Shown piece after piece: positions 25,196 to 33,102 of a stretch of DNA of 64,000 bases. The stretch is from Thermoproteota archaeon (GTDB taxonomy: Archaea > Korarchaeota > Korarchaeia > Korarchaeales > Korarchaeaceae). The position numbers were made by a program, and so were the translations under genes. How positions within the stretch are numbered: the first letter of the stretch is position 1; each line of letters starts with the position of its first letter. Under the pieces are notes generated by a model. It was not told where the DNA came from. It did not search any database and worked only from the letters and a program-made list of their open reading frames with translations. The stretch lies in assembly GCA_027492205.1 (NCBI GenBank), contig JAOZFN010000009.1, forward strand, positions 97,316 to 161,315, given 5' to 3'.

Positions 25196-25232
25196 AGTCG
25201 AAAAGCTAACCCCGCCGCCCGGGCGTTCGGCC
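25196..25232. repeat. 37-base direct repeat, copy 2
   Basis: Identical to copy 1 over 37 bases. No third copy was seen in the window by eye. Confidence 0.9.
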
Positions 25233-25420
25233 CGGTAAAACGGACGTCTTACCCGAGAAAAGCGGGCATCGCCCCCAAATTGTTAAAATATTGTATCCAT
25301 AATCGTTCGTTGTCAACATTTTCAAGAAGACTGCGGCAGGCGCTGATCGATCATAGGGCGAGTTCCCGACCCACCGGGGGCCCGCCGGCCCGGCCTCAAA
25401 TGAGGGGTGAGGGGGAGGGG

Positions 25421-26356
25421 CTACTTCTCTCCCCTCACGTAGGGCACTCCGAGTGCTGCCGGAGCCCCCATTCTCCTCCTCATGGTCTCCGTGGCGCCGG
25501 CGGTGAGAACTATCACCGTTAATAGGTACGGCACTCCGTTCAGGAGCCACTGGCTGTACCCGTAGGCCTGCAGGGTGTACCCCCCGGCCTCGACGACTCC
25601 AAACAGGTAGGCCCCGAATATTGCCCTCAGCGGGTTCCAGAGGGCGAATATCGTGAGCGCCAGCGCTATCCATCCCCTGCCAGCTGTCATGTTCTCTATC
25701 CAGGCCGGGCTGTAGGCCACCGACAGGTAGGCCCCGGCCATGCCGGCCAGGGCCCCTCCAAGGGCTGTGCAGGCGTACCTCACGAGGTAGACGTTAATTC
25801 CGAGGGCGTCGGCGGCGGCGGGGTTTTCGCCCGTTGACCTGATAACTATCCCCACCTTGGTCCTGTAGAGGACGAACCAGAGGACGACGGCGATAACTAT
25901 GCTGAGGTAGAATAGCGGCTCCTGGTCGAACAGGGCCTTACCCACCAACGGGAGCTTGACTAGGCCCTCCGAGAGGGGCTTTGGGAGGAACCTCGCCTTG
26001 ACGGGTAGCTGATAGCCGACGTACTTTCTCCCGATCACGCTGCTCAGCCCGAGCCCGAACATCGTGAGGGCCAGGCCGGAGACGACCTGATTGCCCCGGA
26101 GGTGGATGCTGATTACCCCGTGTATGAGGGACATTAGTAGGCCGACCGCCGTCGCCACGGCCACGCCCAGCCAGGGGTTGCCCGTGGTCAGTGCGGTGAT
26201 GAAGGCGGATACCGCCCCCATTATCATCATGCCCTCGACGCCCAGGTTGAGTATTCCCGACCTCTCGGCGTAGATCTCGCCGAGAGAGGCCAGGAGGAGG
26301 GGGGTCGCCGATCTGAAACCGACCCACAGGATGTTCTCAACCACCGACAGGTCCAT
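25421..26356 (-). CDS. ABC transporter permease, nucleoside/BMP type (second permease)
   Basis: A 311-residue integral membrane protein with about eight hydrophobic segments and the GEIYAERSGILNLGVEGMM motif diagnostic of nucleoside-type (BmpC/NupQ-like) permeases. The ATG at 26356 follows GGAGGTGATGCGG. It lies only a few bases after the first permease and would form a heterodimer with it. Confidence 0.93.
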   Translation of the reverse strand: MDLSVVENILWVGFRSATPLLLASLGEIYAERSGILNLGVEGMMIMGAVSAFITALTTGNPWLGVAVATAVGLLMSLIHGVISIHLRGNQVVSGLALTMFGLGLSSVIGRKYVGYQLPVKARFLPKPLSEGLVKLPLVGKALFDQEPLFYLSIVIAVVLWFVLYRTKVGIVIRSTGENPAAADALGINVYLVRYACTALGGALAGMAGAYLSVAYSPAWIENMTAGRGWIALALTIFALWNPLRAIFGAYLFGVVEAGGYTLQAYGYSQWLLNGVPYLLTVIVLTAGATETMRRRMGAPAALGVPYVRGEK

Positions 26357-26361
26357 CCGCA

Positions 26362-27438
26362 TCACCTCCTGAGCTGGATCCTGTATCGTAGGAGGAAGTC
26401 ACCGGCGAGGACGAAGAAGAGGACGGCTCCGTTGAACATGTCCACGACGCCGATCGGGAGCTTGTAGTCGATCATGATGTACTGGCCACCCACCAGGAGC
26501 CCTCCGAAGAGGAAGTTGGCGATCAGCAGGCCGATCGGGTTGACGCCGCCGAGCCAGGCCGTGATTATGCCCGTGAAGCCGTACCCCGAGAGGAACTCGG
26601 GCGTGAACCGATGCTGGATGCCCGCGAACTCCCCGACGCCCGCCAGCCCGGCTAGGCCGCCGCTTATGATCATGGCCAGGGTAACGGTCCTCAGGTAGCT
26701 GATCCCGGCCGCCCTAGCGGCCTCGGGGTTGTCGCCCACAACCTTCATCTCGTAGCCAGCTGTCGTGTAGTTCAGAAACACGTACACCCCAACGGCGGCG
26801 AGTATGGAGAGGATTAGCGTGGGCCAGTGGATCCTGGTCTCCCCGATCACAGGCAGCCAGGCGTTCTTGGATATGATCTCTGTGTGCGCGAACCCCCCGT
26901 ACGTGAGCTGACCGACCCTCTCCCTGGCCTTCCAAGGCCCGTGAATGAGGTGCTGGAAGACCCAGTAGATGACGTAATAGAGCATCAGGGTTGATATGAC
27001 GTCGTTCACGTTCAGCTTCGCCTTCAGGACCGCGGGCGGGATTCCCCAGGCCGCGCCGGCCGCGAACCCGACCAAGAACATGGATGGTATGAGCGCGATG
27101 GACGACGCGTCCGGGAACGTCCTGGCCACCACGTAGGCCGCCATCGCCCCCACCAGGAGCTGACCCTCGGCCCCTATGTTCCAGAAGCCAGTCTTGAAAA
27201 CCAGCGCGAGTCCGGCGCTGACGAGCAGGAGGGGCATCATTCTCACTATGGTCTCGGTGAGGCCGACCTTTGTGCCAAACGCGTTGAAGAAGATGGACCT
27301 GTAGACGTCAAGCGGGTTCACCCCATACGCGTAGAATATGACGGCCACCGCTAGCAGGGCCAACACGACGGATCCTATCCTGACGGCGAGGGCGAACCTT
27401 CTGGGCACAACCACGCGCTTCCGAACTATCACCCTCAT
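26362..27438 (-). CDS. ABC transporter permease, nucleoside/BMP type (first permease)
   Basis: A 358-residue permease of the NupP/BmpB type. After an arginine-rich start it has about nine hydrophobic segments and the motif LVFKTGFWNIGAEGQLLVGA, which corresponds to the coupling region of this family. It overlaps the ATPase gene by four bases. Together with the ATPase and the BMP protein it forms a complete nucleoside importer. Confidence 0.93.
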   Translation of the reverse strand: MRVIVRKRVVVPRRFALAVRIGSVVLALLAVAVIFYAYGVNPLDVYRSIFFNAFGTKVGLTETIVRMMPLLLVSAGLALVFKTGFWNIGAEGQLLVGAMAAYVVARTFPDASSIALIPSMFLVGFAAGAAWGIPPAVLKAKLNVNDVISTLMLYYVIYWVFQHLIHGPWKARERVGQLTYGGFAHTEIISKNAWLPVIGETRIHWPTLILSILAAVGVYVFLNYTTAGYEMKVVGDNPEAARAAGISYLRTVTLAMIISGGLAGLAGVGEFAGIQHRFTPEFLSGYGFTGIITAWLGGVNPIGLLIANFLFGGLLVGGQYIMIDYKLPIGVVDMFNGAVLFFVLAGDFLLRYRIQLRR

Positions 27439-29003
27439 GAGGCCATCTCCTCCCTGGCCAGCCTCCTGGCTCCGGCCATCATCAGCCCTATCTCCTCAAT
27501 CGAGGCCTCTTCTGGCCTGACTATGCCGACGATTTCACCGTTGAACATCACCCCAACCCTGTCGCTGAGCTGGAGCACCTCCTCGAGGTCCTCGGAGATT
27601 AGGAGCACGGCGGCCCCTCTCTTCCTCTGTTCGAGCAGGATCCGGCGGATGTACTCGGTCGCACCGACGTCCAGCCCGTAGGTGGGGTGGGCGGCCACGA
27701 TGAGCCTGGGCTCTTTGTGGAGTTCCCTGGCGCATATCAGCCTCTGGATGTTCCCCCCGGACAGGAGCTTCGCCGGGGTCAGGGGGCTTGGGGTCACTAT
27801 GTCGAACTTGTTGATGAGCCTCTCAGCATCCTCGATCACCTTAGAGTGGTCCAGGAGCAGCCCCCTCCTGTAGGGCTCCTTGTAGTAGTCCTTGAGGATG
27901 AGGTTCTCGGCGACGCTCAGGTTGGGTACGATGCCGTGCCTCAGCCTCTCCTCCGGAATGTGGGCCACCCCCCTGGAGGCGATGAACCTGGGCGACTTGT
28001 TTGTGACATCTACCCCGTCTATGAGTACTCGGCCCGCGGTGGCCTTCCTGAGTCCTACTACGACCTCCGCAAGCTCTCTCTGACCGTTCCCCGCGACCCC
28101 GGCTATGCCGAAGATCTCGCCCTCGTGGACCCTGAAGCTTACCCCCCTGACCGCGGGGAGCCCCCTGTCGTTCAGGGCGTGTAGGTTCTCCACCTCCAGG
28201 ACGGGCTTACCCCTCGAGACGCGTTCCTTCTCCAACCTGAACAGGACTTCCCTGCCCACCATCATCCTCGCGAGCTCCTCCTTAGTCGTCTCGCTGGCCT
28301 TCAGGGTGCCTACGACCTTCCCCCTCCTCATGACAGTGACCCGGTCGGCGACCTCGAACACCTCGTCCAGCTTGTGCGTGATGAAGATTATGCCCTTGCC
28401 CTCGTCCCTCATCCTCTTGATGATCTTGAACAGCTCCCTCGTCTCCTGCGGGGTCAGCACCGACGTCGGCTCGTCGAGTATAAGTATGTCGGCGCCGTGG
28501 TAGAGGGCCTTGATTATCTCGACCCTCTGCTGCTCGCCCGCGGAGAGCTGCCAGATGTAGGCGTCCGGATCGACCTTGAGCCCGTACTTCTCGGCGAACT
28601 CCCTGAGCCTCTCCTTTATCTCCTTCAACGGGTTCAGCAGGCTCTCGGCGTACCCCAGGGCTATGTTCTCCGCCACCGTGTGCCGATCCACGAGCATGAA
28701 GTGCTGGTGGACCATCCCTATCCCGAGGCTCATCGCGTCCCTGGGGCTCCTGATCTCGACCCTCCTGCCCCTGACGTAGATCTCGCCGCCGTCCGGGTAG
28801 TATATCCCATAGAGTATGTTCATCAGGGTGGTCTTCCCGGCGCCGTTCTCGCCGAGGAGGGCGTGTACCTCTCCGGGCCTCAGCTCGAAGTTGACGTGGT
28901 CGTTGGCCAGCACTCCGGGGAATCTCTTCACGATACTGACCATCTTAACGAGGAGGTCGGTTTCTCGGGGCTCGCTCGCCACGGCGGTAGCCTCAGAGGC
29001 CAA
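27435..29003 (-). CDS. Nucleoside ABC transporter ATPase with two nucleotide-binding domains
   Basis: A 522-residue double ATPase. The first domain has Walker A GENGAGKTTLMNILYG, signature LSAGEQQRVEI and Walker B ILILDEPTSVLTPQE. The second has the degenerate GVAGNGQRELAEVVVG, a signature LLSGGNIQRLICA and LIVAAHPTYGLD. This arrangement is usual for ribose/nucleoside-type importers. The start is TTG. It is the first gene of the transporter operon and has its own promoter facing away from the ssnA-like gene. Confidence 0.95.
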   Translation of the reverse strand: MASEATAVASEPRETDLLVKMVSIVKRFPGVLANDHVNFELRPGEVHALLGENGAGKTTLMNILYGIYYPDGGEIYVRGRRVEIRSPRDAMSLGIGMVHQHFMLVDRHTVAENIALGYAESLLNPLKEIKERLREFAEKYGLKVDPDAYIWQLSAGEQQRVEIIKALYHGADILILDEPTSVLTPQETRELFKIIKRMRDEGKGIIFITHKLDEVFEVADRVTVMRRGKVVGTLKASETTKEELARMMVGREVLFRLEKERVSRGKPVLEVENLHALNDRGLPAVRGVSFRVHEGEIFGIAGVAGNGQRELAEVVVGLRKATAGRVLIDGVDVTNKSPRFIASRGVAHIPEERLRHGIVPNLSVAENLILKDYYKEPYRRGLLLDHSKVIEDAERLINKFDIVTPSPLTPAKLLSGGNIQRLICARELHKEPRLIVAAHPTYGLDVGATEYIRRILLEQRKRGAAVLLISEDLEEVLQLSDRVGVMFNGEIVGIVRPEEASIEEIGLMMAGARRLAREEMAS

Positions 29004-29031
29004 GTTTCCCCCCGACCGCCTTTTTCGGGAA

Positions 29032-29042
29032 CCATATTAATC
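29032..29042 (-). promoter_or_regulatory. Probable TATA box of the transporter operon
   Basis: Minus strand ATTAATATGG about 30-40 bases before the TTG start at 29003. The divergent ssnA-like gene starts 175 bases away, with TATA-like GTTATTAG near 29157-29164. Confidence 0.45.
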
Positions 29043-29177
29043 TAACACTGGGGGGCGACCCGGCCAGCCCTAGAACGAGGTTAATTCTCAAAACCAATTG
29101 CCCCACGAGTCGCTCCCCGTAGCCACCTTCGGACAGGGGCCAAACGTTCGGGTGCCTGTTATTAGAAAGGTCCTCCG

Positions 29178-30527
29178 ATGTCCCACCAGCCGGAGGGGTG
29201 CGCGGTGATACTGTCGGGAAAGTGGGTTGTGACCTTTCAGGGGGGAGTCGACCTCGTAGAGGACGGGGCCGTCCTCGTCGAGGGCAGCGTGATCAAAGAC
29301 GTGGGGCCCAAGGGGCGGATAGTCAAGGAGAACCCCGGTGAAGATGTGATCGAGTTCCCCAAATCGGTAATCATGCCAGGGCTGATATGTGCCCACTGCC
29401 ACGCATACGGCGCCTTCGCCAGGGGGATGCCGCTGAAGGTTGAACCCCCGACGAGGTTCGTGGAGATCCTGGAGAGGATATGGTGGCACCTTGACAAGAG
29501 GCTCACTCTGGACGACGTCTACTACAGCGGGCTGGTCACGGCGATAGAGGCCGTCAGGCACGGGACCACCACGGTGTTCGACCATCACGCCAGCCCCTTC
29601 GCCATCACCGGCAGCTTGGAGAGGCTCGCCGAGGCGTTCAGGAAGGTCGGCGTCAGGGCCAACATAGCCTACGAGGTCTCGGACAGGGACGGTCTCGACA
29701 GAGCTGAGGAGGGGATCAGGGAGAACGTCGAGTTCATCAAGAGGCACCAGGGAGAAGAGTTCATCACTGGGAGCTTCGGCCTACACGCCCAGCTCACCCT
29801 CTCGGACGAGACGCTCGAGAAGGTCGTCGAGGCGGCCAGGGGCCTTGACACTGGATTTCACATCCACGTGGCCGAGGGGATCGAGGATGTCTTCGACAGC
29901 CTCCAGAAGTCTGGGAGGAGGGTAGTCGAGAGGCTGTGGGCGGCGGGCATACTCGGCGAGAAGACCATAGCAGCACACTGCGTCCACGTGAACGACAGGG
30001 AGATCAGGATTCTGAGGGACACTGGGACGAACGTGGTCCACAACCCCGAGTCCAACATGAACAACGCCGTGGGCGTGGCCCCAATAGTCAGGATGATAGA
30101 GCTCGGCATCAGGCCCGCGCTGGGCACGGACGGCTTCACGATGGATGTGTTCAGGGAGTCAAAGGTCGCCTACATACTCCACAAGCTCCACATGGCGGAC
30201 CCCAGGGTCATGGGGGCCGACAAGGTGGTGGAGATGCTGTTCCACAACAACTCCGAGCTGGCGGCCAAGTACTTCCCCAAGCCCCTCGGCAAGATCGTCC
30301 CGGGAGCGTTCGCCGACCTTGTGGTGCTGAGCTACAGGCCGTACACGCCCATGCACGAGGGGAACTTCCCGTGGCACTTCATATTCGGCATGGACGCCTC
30401 CCACGTTACGGACGTGTTGGTGGACGGGAAGTTCGTGGTGAGGAACGGAGAGCTCCTCACGGTAGACGAGGAGCAGATCTTTGAGGAGGCGCAGGAGCTG
30501 GCCCAGGCGCTTTGGGACCGGCTCTGA
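29178..30527 (+). CDS. SsnA-like metal-dependent aminohydrolase
   Basis: A 449-residue amidohydrolase of the chlorohydrolase/deaminase branch. Metal-site residues are H73 and H75 (AHCHAYG), H228/H230 (GFHIHVAEG), H267/H270 (AAHCVHVND) and D318 (LGTDGF). The segment ARGMPLKVEPPTRFVEILER followed by WWHLDK is the part I recognise from the SsnA subfamily, which lies in enterobacterial purine-use gene clusters. It likely deaminates or opens a purine- or pyrimidine-derived ring in the cytoplasm. It is divergent from the nucleoside importer operon, and the short gap suggests shared control. An S-adenosylhomocysteine/methylthioadenosine deaminase is the main alternative. Confidence 0.85.
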   Translation: MSHQPEGCAVILSGKWVVTFQGGVDLVEDGAVLVEGSVIKDVGPKGRIVKENPGEDVIEFPKSVIMPGLICAHCHAYGAFARGMPLKVEPPTRFVEILERIWWHLDKRLTLDDVYYSGLVTAIEAVRHGTTTVFDHHASPFAITGSLERLAEAFRKVGVRANIAYEVSDRDGLDRAEEGIRENVEFIKRHQGEEFITGSFGLHAQLTLSDETLEKVVEAARGLDTGFHIHVAEGIEDVFDSLQKSGRRVVERLWAAGILGEKTIAAHCVHVNDREIRILRDTGTNVVHNPESNMNNAVGVAPIVRMIELGIRPALGTDGFTMDVFRESKVAYILHKLHMADPRVMGADKVVEMLFHNNSELAAKYFPKPLGKIVPGAFADLVVLSYRPYTPMHEGNFPWHFIFGMDASHVTDVLVDGKFVVRNGELLTVDEEQIFEEAQELAQALWDRL

Positions 30528-30532
30528 GTGCC

Positions 30533-30537
30533 TTTTT
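30533..30537 (+). terminator. T5 run after the ssnA-like gene
   Basis: GCCTTTTTCTCTC begins two bases after the stop codon. The rest of 30538-30713, between this and the convergent cooT, shows no gene. Confidence 0.45.
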
Positions 30538-30713
30538 CTCTCAAAATCCCCCATTTCATCACCAATTTTTCTTGCCCGATGATGAGGATCGGTGGGCCGA
30601 CTGCGACGAAACACGGTCTTCCAAGCTGGATTACAGCATTCTCGAACCCATCGACTTGCTCGGCGGCCACGACACCCAGCGGGCGGCCCGAGACGCACTG
30701 GGTTCCTTTCGGT

Positions 30714-30905
30714 CTACTCGGTAACTATGGTCACCTTATGCCCCACCAGATCAACCGAGACCTCCTTGAAGCCCGATACTTCCAATTCCTCGCCATCCTC
30801 GTTGACTATGGTGACTCCCCCCTCCTTTATGACAACCAAAACAACCTCTTCCATGACCGACTTCCGAGACCCTCCAGAGACCACCACGGCGACCCCTTCA
30901 CACAT
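30714..30905 (-). CDS. cooT: CooT-family small nickel-binding protein
   Basis: A 63-residue protein starting Met-Cys (MCEGVAVVV), with the compact beta-rich pattern MEEVVLVVIKEGGVTIVNE and a terminal VDLVGHKVTIV. The N-terminal cysteine binds nickel in characterised CooT and the protein assists maturation of Ni-CO dehydrogenase. The ATG at 30905 follows GGGAGGTGGTC with a four-base gap. It is the last gene of a long operon that also encodes CooS and CooC, which strongly supports the assignment. Confidence 0.85.
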   Translation of the reverse strand: MCEGVAVVVSGGSRKSVMEEVVLVVIKEGGVTIVNEDGEELEVSGFKEVSVDLVGHKVTIVTE

Positions 30906-30963
30906 GCCGACCACCTCCCAATGGGCGGCTCAAAAGGGGGGGAGTGGGGGTGAGAGTCCAGGT

Positions 30964-31722
30964 TCACGGGCGGAACAGCCCCCTGGGTACGGGAGTAAAG
31001 TGCTCCTCGAGCCCCAGATCATCGATGGGCTCCCCGAGAGCGTAGGCGATCGGCTGGGTTGCGTGGAGCACCGGGAGGATCCCTCCCCCGTAAAAGTCCA
31101 GCATGAAGTGGCAGAGGTTGCATATGGTTACAACGCACTCCGCCCCTGCGTCCCTGGCCGATTCCAGAACGGATCTGGCCATTTGCTTGGCATACTCGGG
31201 CCGGCGGAGGAGAATCGGTCCGCCGCAGCACTTGACCCTCATCCTGAAGTCCACGGGCTCGGCTCCGACGGCCGACATGAGTTCCTCCAGGATTTGAGGA
31301 TCCTCGGGGTCATCTATAGCCTGCTCCCTCGGCCTCAGTGCCTGGCAGCCATAGTAGGGGGCGACCTTGACGGGCCAGCTCCTGACCACCCTTCTCGCGA
31401 TCTCCTCTGCCCCGACCCTCCTGCCGAGGAACTCGATCAGGTGCGTGACCTCTGCGCCGCCTCTCCTGAGGGTCCCATAGCACCCGGAGCACCCTGTGAC
31501 GAGGGTCGCGCCGCCCGCCACCTCTGCGACGATCTCCGCTACCCTCCGAGAGGCCTGCCTGTCCACCATCTCCAGCTCGACGGTCCCGCAGCAGGGCGCG
31601 TCGTCTATTAGGCGGTGGGGCACGCCCAGCCTCTCGAGCACTACCTCGGCGGTCCTCAGGTAGGGCCTCTCCGTGGTCAGCGCGGAGCATCCCGGATAGT
31701 AGGCCACCTCATCCCCTGACAA
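30964..31722 (-). CDS. hdrB: Heterodisulfide reductase subunit B (HdrB)
   Basis: A 252-residue protein with two cysteine-rich CCG domains: VAYYPGCSAL with APCCGTVELE, then YYGCQALRP with KCCGGPILLRRPEYA. These bind the noncubane [4Fe-4S] clusters that split a disulfide in HdrB. It overlaps HdrC by 14 bases. The start is TTG. In this operon it probably receives electrons from HdrA through HdrC; the physiological disulfide is unknown, and no methanogenesis genes are in the window. Confidence 0.92.
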   Translation of the reverse strand: MSGDEVAYYPGCSALTTERPYLRTAEVVLERLGVPHRLIDDAPCCGTVELEMVDRQASRRVAEIVAEVAGGATLVTGCSGCYGTLRRGGAEVTHLIEFLGRRVGAEEIARRVVRSWPVKVAPYYGCQALRPREQAIDDPEDPQILEELMSAVGAEPVDFRMRVKCCGGPILLRRPEYAKQMARSVLESARDAGAECVVTICNLCHFMLDFYGGGILPVLHATQPIAYALGEPIDDLGLEEHFTPVPRGLFRP

Positions 31723-32191
31723 CCCTTGCCACCTCCCGCCTGTACTCCTCCCTCACCGACCCGGACTCGGCGAGCATACCTGCCAGCTTCAGGCCGCGTA
31801 GGCCGGCCAGTGCGAGCACTCGAACTCCCAGAGCTGACAGCGCCACTCTCGCAGGGTTAACAAAAGCTCTCTTGCTCAGTTCCGAGATAAAAGCCCGCTC
31901 CACATTGTCCGGGCCTCTCTCCTTGGTTTCTACGTTGGACAGCGCGATGGCAACCTCCGGAAAGTTCAGCCCCACGGGACAGCGAACTGAGCAGAGGTGG
32001 CAGTGCATGCACAGCTTGTAATCCCCGCGAAACACCTCGTCCCTCAGGTCCAAGAGAATCGCCCTGATCAGCCTGTGGGGGTAGAAACCGTCAAGCCCGG
32101 CGCTGGGGCACGAGGACGTGCACTCCGCGCACTGGAAGCACTTCGTCACGTCCTGGCCGGAGATCTCGAGCACGCGCTTCGCTAGGCTCAC
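31709..32191 (-). CDS. hdrC: Heterodisulfide reductase subunit C (HdrC)
   Basis: A 160-residue iron-sulfur protein with CFQCAECTSSCP and CMHCHLCSVRCPVGLN, the two cluster motifs of HdrC. The rest is helical. It starts with GTG behind GGTGAGATC and overlaps the upstream MvhD-like gene by four bases. It links HdrA to HdrB. Confidence 0.93.
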   Translation of the reverse strand: MSLAKRVLEISGQDVTKCFQCAECTSSCPSAGLDGFYPHRLIRAILLDLRDEVFRGDYKLCMHCHLCSVRCPVGLNFPEVAIALSNVETKERGPDNVERAFISELSKRAFVNPARVALSALGVRVLALAGLRGLKLAGMLAESGSVREEYRREVARVVRG

Positions 32192-33099
32192 GATCTCACC
32201 CTCCCGAGGGATATCGCCTTGGCGGAGGCCTTGGCCTTGCAGTCGGGGCAGATGGGCGGTGAGTCGGCCCTCTCAAGTTCGCGACCGGTGGCGAACGGCC
32301 TCCCGCAGATCGAGCACCTCGTCAGCTCAAGCCTGGCCACCTCGCTCCAATCGCTCAGGAGCTGTGGAACGCTCACCCCGCCGAGCGAGAGAGCCTCGAC
32401 CTCGTTCTCCCGGCAGGCGTCTACGCAGTCCCCGCAGCCCGTGCACTTGAGGGCGGACAGGAGGAACACCCTGAAGTCGCCGCGGTCCTCATAGAGGAGA
32501 GCACCCTCGGGGCAGGCCTCGGCGCACGCCCCGCAGCCAATGCACCTATCCAGGTCGAACACGGGCACCTCGAACCCGGGTATCGCCGGCAGCCGGACGT
32601 CCCTGACCTCCACGGCGATGGACTGGAGGGCGCGGATTAGCGCCTCTCTCTTGGGGCCTACGGGCACGCTCTCCCTCCGGTGGAGGGGGGGTAGCGCCTC
32701 CGCCCTGGCGGCCATCTCCCTGGCGGCCTCAACGAACCTGTGAGGCTCGGAGGCGGCCATGAAGAACATCTCCACCCTCTCCGGCTCCACCCCGAGGGCA
32801 TCCAGCAGCGACTTCAGGAAGCTCACCCTGCTCTCGGCCTTCAGGTTACCGTCAACGTAGTGGCACTCCCCCTTCCTGCACCCGGCCACGAAGGCCGCGT
32901 CCGCACCGTTGGCCAGCGCGTAGAGGAGCCAGCTCGGGTCGACCGCGCCCGAGCAGGGGACCCTCACCACGAGCACGTTGGGCGGGTGAGTGCGGTGCGT
33001 GCTCCCCGCGAGGTCGGCGGCCGCGTAGGCGCACTCGTTGCAGCAGAAGCCGACGACGAGCTTCTTCGGTCCTCCAGGCGACTCTGATCCCGAGGCCAT
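32188..33099 (-). CDS. MvhD-like protein fused to ferredoxin domain and zinc ribbon
   Basis: A 303-residue three-part protein. Residues 10-130 are an MvhD/HdrF domain (VVGFCCNECAYAAADLAG, VAGCRKGECHY). Residues 180-240 hold two [4Fe-4S] motifs, CIGCGACAEACPEGA and CTGCGDCVDACREN. The end has a four-cysteine ribbon, CSICGRPF and CPDCKAKA. MvhD-type proteins bring electrons into HdrA from a partner enzyme. No hydrogenase is encoded nearby, so the CO dehydrogenase in the same operon is the likely partner. Confidence 0.88.
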   Translation of the reverse strand: MASGSESPGGPKKLVVGFCCNECAYAAADLAGSTHRTHPPNVLVVRVPCSGAVDPSWLLYALANGADAAFVAGCRKGECHYVDGNLKAESRVSFLKSLLDALGVEPERVEMFFMAASEPHRFVEAAREMAARAEALPPLHRRESVPVGPKREALIRALQSIAVEVRDVRLPAIPGFEVPVFDLDRCIGCGACAEACPEGALLYEDRGDFRVFLLSALKCTGCGDCVDACRENEVEALSLGGVSVPQLLSDWSEVARLELTRCSICGRPFATGRELERADSPPICPDCKAKASAKAISLGRVRS

Positions 33100-33102
33100 C
33101 CG

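Larger units (their letters stand above)
25050..25420. other. 370-base intergenic region holding promoter and repeats
   Basis: No gene is seen between the permease stop and the BMP start. The interval contains a TATA-like box, two identical 37-base direct repeats, a palindromic element between them, an AT-rich patch around 25279-25320, and a GC-rich stretch at 25370-25420. Confidence 0.6.

Noticed and set aside
25119..25232. CRISPR array
   Set aside because: There are only two repeat copies with one spacer-like interval, no third unit and no cas genes; position before a TATA box fits a regulatory role better.
30570..30640. C/D-box RNA candidate starting ATGATGA
   Set aside because: A D-box is missing, and the surrounding bases show no paired ends.
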